This document shows, one piece after another, positions 12,260-23,100 of a stretch of DNA of 64,000 nt (position 1 is its first letter; every line of letters begins with the position of its first letter). Made by a program: the position numbers and the translations under genes. This stretch comes from Anadara kagoshimensis (lineage: Eukaryota > Mollusca > Bivalvia > Arcoida > Arcidae). The stretch is from contig CM037865.1 of NCBI GenBank assembly GCA_021292105.1, positions 74,909,152 through 74,973,151 of the forward strand, read 5' to 3'. The notes beneath the pieces were generated by a model. The model had not been told where the DNA came from. It did not search any database and saw only the letters and a list, made by a program, of their open reading frames with translations.

Positions 12260-15001
12260 ACTAGAGATTGTAACTGGGATACCAGTTACGTATGATTCCC
12301 CACCATCCATAAATATCTGGTGAAAAACCCTAGCAGGGTTAGCGCTGGGTTGGAAAAGTCTGTCGCCAAGCAAATCGCCAGTTGTAAAATTTTTTTTGCC
12401 AATTTCATTACTGTGTCGCCAAAATAGGATACTTTTTGACACATGTATACAACATTTGACGTAATACACTAGTAAAGTCGGGTACCTGCATGTGTAGGTA
12501 GTCTTACATCAAAGTTACGGCCCTTCATATATGAATTACAAGATTGAATAAAACAATAAATGAACAAGAGATGTTGTTGTTTAGTTATTAATCAACAGGT
12601 AAATTTTGTGATTTTCGCGTCACATGCGTTTTTAATGTTGTGTATATATTGCCTTGATGAACGGTTACATTCTAAAGGCAGTTGTGTTTGAAGTACATTT
12701 GTACAGCGCCGACTTGGTAAATAAAAAAAAAATCATACCTTGATTACTTTTTTTAGATTTCTTTGAAAGTTAAAGTAGATTTAAATTAAAGTTTTCGGCT
12801 GAGAAAAATCGTACATTGGAAGGCCTTCTCGGCATAGGAAGTGACGTTTTCAATGAATTTCATTGAATAAGAAAACTCGTAGAACCCCTCTCAGGCCTCT
12901 GATTCGGCGTTGCCGCGTGTTACAATGAATGAACACGTATGGGAGGATTTGCGCTGGGTATCGCCAACATCGCCAATTGCGATTTTTTTTTCTTTAACTG
13001 GCGACAAAAAAAAACGGCGCTTTGCGATTTTTCTGGCCACAAGTTTTCAAAGTTCACCGGTATCTTGGTCACCAGTAATTAACAGGTGATAACACATTGA
13101 AGCCAGTGACGGATCGGCGAGTGTCACTGAATAAACACAGTAATTAACGACTGGTCTTAAAGAATGAGTTGATTAAGATCGTTGTCTTAGGTGTGAATGT
13201 AAGACCTTCTAATTATGGGCAGGTAGATCCAGGTAATATAGGAGCGTATCGACACTGCATGAGGATATGTGCCCTCCCGATGTCGTCTGACAGTATAAAC
13301 ACCGATGGACTCGGAATTATTGTAAAATCCAAAATAAAATATAATAAAAGTTACCCTTTGTGATGTTTATTTAATTTTTTTTTAAGTTTATTGATTAATA
13401 ATCGTGATTCAATGCGCAATACACATCGTATTTTAATTTCGCAACTTATATCGGTTATTCCAATATGTTTGAGGTTCATGACCATAACGATATATCTACT
13501 CAGTCAAAATATATGAATTTTTGTAACATTTGGCAATGTTCATGGAAATGGTACATTAAGTTGAAATGTTTACAACAAAATAATTATCCTATAATATATA
13601 CAAAATGGTAGTTATAATAACTTAATTTTATTTACAATTTTTGCCTTAATTTTACGAGTATGATTTCGGGAAAAATAAATATTGGTGCCTCATAGATCCT
13701 GATCACAACTAAGGGAACAAAATAGTTTTTCAAAAATGTTCTAAATTTCATTTCAAATTTTAATATAATTCTGATCTTATGCATCACCATAGCGTCAATT
13801 TTCCAATATATTTCAACACACTATATAAAGTCCGGTTAAAGGGAAAAAACGACATACCGGTCATTAGGAAAGTGTCAGTCAGTAAAAGGAGAAATTTCAT
13901 TGGTGTTAACTTAAAAGTGGGCAGTCTTCTACTTCCACAGTCAGTGATTAACAGAATACCCCGAAGCCATTTCGACACGCTTAACCTTCTTCGATCTATC
14001 ACTAGAAGGGGGTTTTACCGGAATAATTGCGAAATTCCGGAATAGTAAGACACTTTCCGTAATCTTTGCGAAAATCCGGAATGTTTAGATCAATTCCGGA
14101 ATTTTTAGACTAAATCCGAAATAATCGGACAAAATCCGGAATAATTGGTCAAAATCCAGGATAATAAGAATATTTTTACGGTAAATTTTACGGATTCTAA
14201 AAATACCGACAAGAGTCTGATTATTACGGTAACTTGTCTGATTATTCCGGTAAAAGACTGATTATTACGGTAAAAATCTAATTATTCCGGCAAATGTCCA
14301 ATTATTACGGTAAAAATTTTTAAAAAAATTATTATTTTTTAGAAAATTTCCCGTAATAATTGGACATTTGCCGGAATAATTAGACTTTTTCCGTAATAAT
14401 CGGTTATTTTCCGGAATAATCAGACACTTACCGTAATTTTTAGATTACGGAAAACTTACCGTAACAAAATAGTCCAATTATTCCGGATTTTGCCTGATTA
14501 TTCCGGATTTTGCCTGATTATTCCGGATTTTACCGGTTTATTCCGGACTTTACCGATTATTCCGGATCAATTTGGTTTATTCCGGATTTGGTCTGATTAT
14601 TCCGGATTTTCGCAATTATTCCGGTAAAACCCCCTTCTAGTGTATCAAGGCAAATTGTATACACCATTCAGCTCATTGTGTAAGGTTTTAATTACAGGCG
14701 TGTGACGTGACAAGCTGTGGTTTTAAAAATCGCCAAGTTTTTGATGGTCACTAATCGGATTAACTCATAGGTGAAAGCATTTGCTTGGTATGATTAAAGT
14801 GTCGTAACCAGCTTATGTCCATTCAGAATTAGTTTCCCCGGGTATATTTAACTACGTATTCAATTAAGCAATTTACACCTTCAAGATAACGAAAATGAAC
14901 ACGTCTTGATTATCTACACAGACAATAGATTATTGGTACCAAATTTCATCTAAATCCATCAAGCCGTTCCCGAGATATGCTTCAGCATATGGTCCTGACG
15001 G

Positions 15002-15033
<32 letters not shown>

Positions 15034-15164
15034 TAAAAATAATAATAAAAAAAAAAACAGAACGAAAACAATATGATTCCCCACCTTCGGTGGTGGGGAA
15101 TCATAATAAGAAGAAATAGAACGAAAACAATATGATTCCCCACCTTCGGTGGTGGGGAATCATA
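12260..15164 (+). mobile_element. Repeat copy B, interrupted by a CACTA element
   Basis: Same start and same terminal hairpin as copy A, but the hairpin is present twice (15072-15105 and 15131-15164). Without the 643-bp insertion and its 3-bp duplication it is about 2.2 kb to the first hairpin. The two copies differ by scattered substitutions and short indels, so the duplication is moderately young. Confidence 0.8.
14000..14642. mobile_element. Non-autonomous CACTA (CMC/EnSpm-type) element
   Basis: Ends are CACTAGAAGGGGGTTTTACC and its exact complement ending CTTCTAGTG, flanked by TAT on both sides (13997-13999, 14643-14645). CACTA ends and 3-bp duplications are diagnostic of this superfamily. 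The interior is a run of CCGGAATAAT and CCGTAATAAT motifs in opposite orientations in the two halves, as expected for subterminal transposase sites. No protein is encoded. The unoccupied site is visible in copy A. Confidence 0.92.
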
Positions 15165-15558
15165 ATAATAACTCATTTCAAGGTTGAGTATTCAGTAGTC
15201 AGTATTTTGTGCGGACAAATTATGCATGTCAAAATTTTCCGTTTTTTTTAAATTTTATAACTACAAATGTATTTGTAAAACTAAAGTAACGCTCCCTCAT
15301 GCAAAGTGTTTATCTTAGCTGAATTTGGCTTTATATTTTTGCAACTTTGGGCTTATTTGTACTATATTTTGGCTGTTTTTTTTTAATTTCAAATTTTATT
15401 AGTTAAAAAAATTAATTATTCACAGAGATCAAGATTACTGGTGAAATTTTCTTTTAGGTAACTAATATTTTAAAAATATGGGTAGAGAAGTGGGTGTGCG
15501 CACATCGGTGGTATTGAAAAAAACTTATTCACGCAGCTTTGCTGCAGTTTCTGGTTTA

Positions 15559-15564
<6 letters not shown>

Positions 15565-15601
<37 letters not shown>
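15565..15601 (+). repeat. (AG)n microsatellite
   Basis: Pure AG dinucleotides directly before a SINE head. Confidence 0.95.
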
Positions 15602-15603
<2 letters not shown>

Positions 15604-15900
15604 CCGCGGTGGCCGAGTGATTAAGGCGTTTGCTTTTACACCCAAGGTCTCACATCGAGTCCACATGTGGGAAAGGTGTTTTTGCTTCCGTTGGTCCTTA
15701 CTGGTTGGCTCTGTGTCAGTATAATGTGTCCGAGTGGCAGAGGTGTACGAAATTGTGTGTCAGTGAACCAGCACTATAAAAGTCGCCGTAAGTGCGCACT
15801 GGTACAAGGAATGTTACGAACACAAACAAAGCCGGAAGGACGGAAGGGGTGACGAACGGACGGACAGGTGCAAAACAGGATCCCCGACTAGAATTTTTTA
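15602..15900 (+). mobile_element. SINE with a tRNA-Ser/Leu-like head
   Basis: GGTGGCCGAGTGATTAAGGC is a box A of the Ser/Leu tRNA type, followed by ATCGAGTCCAC as a degenerate box B. The body ends in GGACGGACGGACAGG-like short repeats near 15850. It is tRNA-derived and not a functional tRNA. Confidence 0.55.
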
Positions 15901-15955
15901 TAAATAAAAAATAAATATATATTGTACCTAATTACTCAGTCTCTGTTATGTTGCG

Positions 15956-16219
15956 TGTAACACTATCGGTTAAATTTTATTACATTATCGGTTGAAAAAA
16001 AGTTAATACATTATCGGGAAGTGCGTGTTACATTATCGGTTAGAAATTTTTTTTTAACATTATCGGTTAACTGCAATTACATTATCGGTTAGAAAATTTA
16101 TTACATTATCGGTTAAATTTTGTTACATTATCGGTTGTTATTACTATATCGGTGAATTCTTATGACAATATCGGTTGATGTAACATTATCGTGAATTTAT
16201 TACATTATCGGGTTCAACA
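15956..16219 (-). repeat. Right terminal inverted repeat
   Basis: Inverted partner of 5667-5930, with TTACATTATCGG units. It has the same spacer lengths, even the same 9-base homopolymer run, so the arms have been homogenised or inserted recently. Confidence 0.9.
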
Positions 16220-16224
16220 GGGGT

Positions 16225-17111
16225 CCTAAGGTATCTCCATCAACAAACACATGTCACATGATGTGTGCCAGATGGGGATGTCTGTTGCAAAAAATCGATA
16301 AATACAGTACAGACCTGTACAAAGTTTAGCACCCAGCTAACGAATTAGTGCCGACAGCCCATATTGGTTCCTCGTTTGGTGTTTATATCGACAGCAGTTG
16401 CCATCTATCTCTCAGCAGCTTTTCGATCGCTACCTTCCCATACCTTAGGCACTCGGCAGTCGAGCTTTGACTTCTTTTGGTTTGCTTAGTGTTAAACTTT
16501 CGACAGGTCTGTACTGTACATTGCGTATACTATGTATACAGTAGACAGTTGACGTATATATTTGACACGGGGAACGTTGTTTACGTCATTACGTTGGAAC
16601 AATGTTTATCAAGGTCGCGGCCATATTTGTTTTCATTGACAACAAGACGTACTGAAATCATGCTGTTGGATTTTTGCGATTTTCGCATATTTAACCCTCA
16701 TGCACCAGGTACGATAATTTACTGGCGTATAATATAATAATTTTCTGACATTGTATTAAAATTTCTTGGAAAAGTATTCTTTACACAAAAAACGTACCAG
16801 TTTCAAAAATGGAGAAGAAATTTCTGTTGATTTCCAAGAGAAATCGGTTATCGTCGGGATATCAGTAATTTTAAGTAAATGTGGCGTTTTATCTCTGACT
16901 TTTTGATACATGTAGAAAGTTTAGTTAATTCCTCACACGCTTGCATCATATTCGTAGCTAGAAATGTTAATTTTATGGTATAAAAACGATTCTGAAAATG
17001 GCGATTTTTTTCGGGTTCAGACACTTGCCAAAAAGTAATCCCTTTTTATTTTCCGCGGAAGGTCTCAAATTTTAAAACCAACGCACAATTTGGACTTGGC
17101 TATCCTACTGT
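16225..17111. other. No gene recognised
   Basis: Short frames only. 16777-16807 repeats 31 bases found at 2532-2562. Confidence 0.5.
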
Positions 17112-17292
17112 TAAGCTTGTTATACTTGGTCTTGTCTATCTTCCATGAAAACATTTACTTACCTTAAGCTTGTTATACTTGGTCTTGTCTGCCTTCCATG
17201 AAAACATTTACTTACCATAAGCTTGTTATACTTGGTCTTGTCTATCTTCCATGAAAACATTTACTTACCTTAAGCTTGTTATACTTGGTCTC
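17112..17292 (+). repeat. 53-bp tandem repeat, about 3.4 copies
   Basis: TAAGCTTGTTATACTTGGTC recurs at 17112, 17165, 17218 and 17271. Confidence 0.95.
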
Positions 17293-17526
17293 TTTATTCC
17301 TAAAATGAAACAGAGAAATAAACAATCATTAACAATATTGAACAAAGACATAATTAAAATCCCTAAGTTAATATCAACTACTATTACAGATAACATGCCT
17401 ACCAAAAGAACTTAGTAGTTCAATTTTTCAAATATAATCAGCTCAAAACAGTGATCAAGTTGTCACGACAATCTGAATTTGTTGTTGGTGACTGGAAACC
17501 AGATAATGGTCACCTAACTTATTCAA

Positions 17527-18815
17527 TCCAATGATAAACAACATAAGATGGGGTGTGCCAGTGTAACACTGTGTAATACTTTAGCAGAGAGATAATCCAA
17601 TGATATACAACATAAGATGGGGTTCTTCAGTGTAACACTGTGTAATACTTTAGCAGAGAGATAATCCAATGATAAACAACATAAGATGGGGTTCTTCAGT
17701 GTAACACTGTGTGATACTTTAGCAGAGAGATAATCCAATGATAAACAACATAAGATGGGGGTTCTTCAGTGTAACACTGTGTGATACTTTAGCAGATAGA
17801 TAATCCAATGATAAACAACATAAGATGGGGTTCGCCAGTGTAACACTGTGTCATACTTTAGCAGATAGATAATCCAATGATAAACAACATAAGATGGGGT
17901 TCTTCAGTGTAACACTGTGTAATACTTTAGCAGAGAGATAATCCAATGATAAACAACATAAGATGGGGTTCTTCAGTGTAACACTGTGTGATACTTTAGC
18001 AGATAGATAATCCAATGATAAACAACATAAGATGGGGTTCGCCAGTGTAACACTGTGTGATACTTTAGCAGATAGATAATCCAATGATAAACAACATAAG
18101 ATGGGGTTCGCCAGTGTAACACTGTGTAATACTTTAGCAGAGAGATAATCCAATGATAAACAACATAAGATGGGGTTCTTCAGTGTAACACTGTGTGATA
18201 CTTTAGCAGATAGATAATCCAATGATAAACAACATAAGATGGGGTTCGCCAGTGTAACACTGTGTCATACTTTAGCAGATAGATAATCCAATGATAAACA
18301 ACATAAGATGGGGTTCGCCAGTGTAACACTGTGTCATACTTTAGCAGAGAGATAATCCAATGATAAACAACATAAGATGGGGTTCGCCAGTGTAACACTG
18401 TGTAATACTTTAGCAGAGAGATAATCCAATGATAAACAACATAAGATGGGGTTCTTCAGTGTAACACTGTGTGATACTTTAGCAGATAGATAATCCAATG
18501 ATATACAACATAAGATGGGGTTCTTCAGTGTAACACTGTGTAATACTTTAGCAGAGAGATAATCCAATGATAAACAACATAAGATGGGGTTCGCCAGTGT
18601 AACACTGTGTCATACTTTAGCAGAGAGATAATCCAATGATAAACAACATAAGATGGGGTTCTTCAGTGTAACACTGTGTAATACTTTAGCAGAGAGATAA
18701 TCCAATGATAAACAACATAAGATGGGGTTTCCTTAGTGTAACACTGTGTAATACTTTAGCAGAGAGATAATCCAATGATCAGCAACATAAGATGGGGTTC
18801 GCCAGTGTAACACTG
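17527..18815 (+). repeat. 69-bp minisatellite, about 19 copies
   Basis: Unit contains CCAATGATAAACAACATAAG, ATGGGG, then TTCTTCAGTG or TTCGCCAGTG, then TAACACTGTGTxATACTTTAGCAGA. The period is a multiple of three, so long spurious reading frames appear on the minus strand. Variant units are mixed irregularly. Confidence 0.97.
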
Positions 18816-20139
18816 TGTAGTGTAAACCGTGGTTTTTTAGCGGCAGTTTTTTTTTTTGCGTAATTGGCGATAAGAGTGTCAGCGCTAAAATAAAACCGAC
18901 GCTAAAATTACAAACAAAATTGGTACTGTACAGCACTTAGAACGGGTATGAATGTGCATTGAATGGTTAGATAATAATAGGATAACACAGGTGTAAAAAT
19001 AGTGGTATGGCTTCCATCAATATACTCATGTATGATAAGTAATTAGGGATTAATGACCCAGTAGACTGACCACCGACAAGCGGATTAACGGATAAATTAG
19101 GGGATGTTAATCATTGTCATTGTGATACTTACAATGTGACAAGTCTCATTTTCAGGTGATTAATTTTAATTGACCAGTTCACCAAACAGTAGATGACTTC
19201 AATGATTAAAATCTTAATAATGAATATCAACAAACTAGAACCATTGCGGGGGTTCTGTGATGTCGGCAACATCCTGTAAGTCCTCATTGTTGACCTCTAA
19301 TGATCTAAGTGGCTATTATTGGTGTTGCATCGACAATGTGTCAAAACATTTGTATTTGAAATACAAACAGTTGGTATTTAAATGAATAATTTTAAAAAGG
19401 GTAATTGTTGATTTAAATATTTTTTCAGTAAAATGTGTAATTGACCAGAGCGCTAAATTATGATGGAAGCGCCCTGCAGACAGTCTGTCTTGTGACTTAC
19501 CGAGGTTTTCTCTCGGTAAAAGTGAAACAAATCAAAACACTAATACATAGTTATTTTTATTATTTTCTTGTAACTTGTAATTTTGTTTTGTTTTTTTCCT
19601 AAAAGTTCGGGTAATATAACGACGTATTGTATTATATGGCTCAATCTGGAATTGATTACGCTAAAATTAAACTGTGCTAATATGTTTACCATTTATCAAT
19701 CGCTAAAATAAGTATGCGCCAATATAAAGTGGTTTACAGTAATACTTTTGCAAAGCCATGATTTCCAATGAGTATTGAACAAAATTATGTTGTACATTCT
19801 GGAATATCATATTTTTATAGGTTTAATTATGTGATAAAATGGTTTTACTCAAACATTACGGGGGATGTATAACATGACATTTCAGTCACCGCCATTTTAA
19901 AATGGATCAATCATGTACTGATCGGTTTCAACTTCTGCAAACATCCTAGTTGTTGTTGCATATATCATGATACTTTTAATTATATTAGAATTTTCACAAG
20001 AAATAAATCATTGTAAATTGGATGAAATTTTGTGTATTATACATGTATTTCACTGTGCTATACACATATATTATTCACTTTTGATCTATATATGAAACAT
20101 AACACAATATTTTAAATAGCTCATTCCAAATATCTTTAC
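18816..20139. other. Region 3' of the last recognised exon; nothing identified
   Basis: AT-rich, probably an intron or 3' flank of the KIAA2012-like gene. No phase-1 acceptor with an open frame was recognised. Confidence 0.45.
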
Positions 20140-20190
20140 CTGTTATTTCAACTTCTATCTGGCCAGCTTGTGTCTGGTCTTCTGCTTCTT
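20140..20190 (-). CDS. Exon 7 of the KIAA2012-like gene (last one found)
   Basis: 51-base exon with acceptor ATTTTAACAG and donor GTAAAG. It encodes EEAEDQTQAGQIEVEIT in phase 1 to 1, continuing the acidic character of exon 6. No in-phase following exon was recognised between 20139 and the window start, so the gene is left open at its 3' end. Confidence 0.65.
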
Positions 20191-23100
20191 CTGTTAAAAT
20201 TTCAAATAAATTTCAGTAAACTAAAGGTTAAACTTGTCAATTTTACAAAAAAACACTCTGTGCATGGATGATTAATTAGTTTTACAACTTTACATCCCAG
20301 TTAAAAATGAGACACTTATATTAAACATCACCAGCCATAGGTGAATTGGCAGAATTGTTTACCTTTGCAGTGCACTCTAGGCAGGGATATTTAGTGTGCC
20401 ATGTCTACTGTGACAAGGAGCATTGGTTTTTGAAGTCTCTTCTGAAGAACCTTTTTTTTTCTAAATGTTAAGTGCTTGACAAGCGCTCAATATATTTTTT
20501 CAAGTCTTGGTCAGGCCCAGTTGGGGTTCGACTGAGCTACCTTTGACGTTAACTGTAAAACATAATCATAATCTCTGGACTGACAACCTCAATATAAATG
20601 AAACCATCTTGACTGGGCCATAAAACACCATTACTCCACACCACTGAACCTAATTCATTCTATGTTTTGGGCATGATATATAACAGAAGAAACTCATTGA
20701 AGTTAGACTCTGCTGCCATCTTTTTAACCTTGTTGTGGAAGAAACTACGTTTTGGTTTTCAAACTGTCTATTTTGTATGTTCTTTTCTGGATCAAAATTC
20801 AATGACTGTTGCAAAAGATACAAGAAGCAGTTTCAAGGCACAAAATGGAGTATCATAATTTAGTCTGACCTATTCCTGCAAAATGGCCAACAGATTTTTG
20901 ACTGCAATAAAAGTTACAAAACTATACACAGTAAAACCTTGTTTTAATGCCCTTTGCCACATCGCTTATAGCCAGGCTTTTTTGATATACCAAAACTATT
21001 TCTTTTTTTTTGACTTATAAGTCTCTCTCTATTTATTGCCAAACCCTTTTATAACTCAATAACTTGACTGAACAAATGGTGGGGATAAATTGAGATTTAA
21101 CTGTATAAGATACGGCTCACTAACCTGGTGGTAATTCAATATCTTGTTCTATTAATACTGATGATGCAACACTGATATTATCATCCTCCTCCTCTGCAGG
21201 TAAAGCTTGTGTCACCTCCTCCAGTATAGAAGCTTTACGTTTTATACTGTCCTCCACCTTATTATCACCCTCGGTTACAGATACCCTTCTTGCTACCACA
21301 TCACCACCAGCACTAGATACTGCAGCTCGCTTTGTGTTGATATGAGTTGTGTCATGTATTGCACCATTTTCCTGTGAAATATGACCCTTAACCTCTATAT
21401 GACCTTCACCTTCCTCTTGAATAGTACCTGTAACAGGTTTTTTGATAACATCAACTTTAATTGTACTAGTTTCAAGATAATCTTCACTAACAGTAGTACT
21501 AGTCTCTCCGTCAAAGTCACCCGTCACATTTACGTCACTTATCAAAGCTACTTGTTCAGATATTGATTCAGTGCCACCAACCACCATGCTATTGTCTTTC
21601 TTACCAACCTTAGGGTCATGTGATACAGCAGACACACCATCTACTAGTTCACCCTTACTGCTGTCTGAATCACCAGCTCTATATAATATTTCTACATCAG
21701 AACCATCACTACCTTCAGTTAAAACAGTCCTAGCATCAACATTATTACCATCATCAACTGAAGCAGGCTGTAACCCATCACCAGAATTAATTATTTCCCT
21801 TGAACCATTTTCACCAGTTATTATCTCCCCTGCACCGTCATCAATGATTATCTCCCCTGCACCATCTAGGTCATCTATCTGTGTTTCTATATCAGATCCA
21901 TCTTCCTCTGTACCTGTCAGAGTGTATTTATCATTCACCCCTCCAACTTTATCAGTCTCTTCCTCTTCCTCCAATATACTGCTACCAGTGATTGATGGGC
22001 CATGGCTACGTTTCCGTAGCAACTTCTGCCCTTGAGGTGAAAATGTTGTTTCTCTGAGGGTTGAGGCTCCTATTTCTAATACTGGTGATGTAACATGTTT
22101 TCGAGTTACTGATGCTGATATTGTTGTTTGGTAGAGAATTGTGTCATCCCTTTCGAGCCCTACAATAAAAGATGATAAATCTTTTAAAAATACAAAATAT
22201 TAAAATATCCATGTGTCTTCAGTCCAAACTTATGAAAGAAATCAAGTCTATTCAATTTCTTATATAAACAATAGGAATTTGAGAGACAAATGCCCCCTAT
22301 CCCCAACATTGCCCAGTTGTTATTTCAAAGATTTCAACCTTGGTACATTGACTTTTGATCTATGCAAATTTGGTTTACAATGGGGTTCACCAGTGTACCA
22401 CATAATTACCCATAACGTTTCTGTGGAACAATTATTTCCATTGGCGATATAATAGTTTCAGTCCCTGTTTTCCTGTTAAAATGACATTATTCCTTGAAAT
22501 GTGAACATAAAAATTTTCAAAAACATTCCGCACAAAGGTAAAGGGGCGTTGATCATGTGGTACGTTGACGACCTCCACCGTACCAAGTATGATCTATATC
22601 CTTCCATACACATGAAAGATATGGAGTGGACATGGTATTTGAATGGACAGCCAGACAGACGAATAGGGTGATAGTTTTATACCTAAACTTCATTTCTGGG
22701 AGGACAACAACTCACATAAATTAAAGTGATCGTACTAAAACTAAATATTTGATGGGTTCATCTCTGTACCACCTGAACGAACTGGCCTCAAACTCAAAAT
22801 CTAAGACAGAATGAATTTTATATCCCTTTGTTACTTAGAGATTTTTATCAATCAGTGTTCATGAAATACAGTCACCATTTATGGAATATTCTAGATTTGT
22901 GGTCTAGCAGTCTCATTAGGACCCCAAAAGACCAAAGAATTTTCATTTGTTCAATGTGAAAGAGTTCATTTCATTTACCTGCCTCTGTGACTGGGTGCCC
23001 TATGGTGAGCATTGTGCTATTACAGCACCTATCACTGCCTAAATCCCACTAAAGACAGATCTGCCTCTGTGACTGGGTGCCCTATGGTGAGCATTGTGCT

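Larger units (their letters stand above)
5667..16219. mobile_element. 10.5-kb non-autonomous element bounded by long inverted repeats
   Basis: The left end (5667-5930) and right end (15956-16219) are inverted copies of about 263 bp with only about four mismatches by eye. Both begin TGTTGAACCCGATAATG at the outer edge and are flanked by GGGGT (5662-5666 and 16220-16224), a likely 5-bp target duplication. No transposase frame lies between. The interior is a mosaic of microsatellites, SINEs and smaller elements. TG...CA ends with a 4-5 bp duplication recall integrase-type transposons such as Ginger; this is only a suggestion. Confidence 0.7.

Noticed and set aside
10843-13363. A 64-residue frame conserved between copies A and B
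   Set aside because: It starts with TTG, has no recognisable domain, and the surrounding non-coding sequence is equally conserved because the whole segment is duplicated.
15602-15680. A functional tRNA-Ser or tRNA-Leu gene
   Set aside because: No proper anticodon arm or T arm can be folded; it is followed by a SINE body.
5667-16219. Polinton/Maverick or LTR retrotransposon
   Set aside because: No integrase, polymerase B, capsid, gag or pol frame inside; the repeats are inverted rather than direct; and the apparent duplication is 5 bp.
17523-18567. Repeated DYLSAKVSHSVTLKNPILCC frames
   Set aside because: 69-bp tandem repeat whose period is a multiple of three.
21571-22035. A plus-strand 154-codon frame
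   Set aside because: Antisense shadow of the acidic exon 6, which has matching splice sites and phase.
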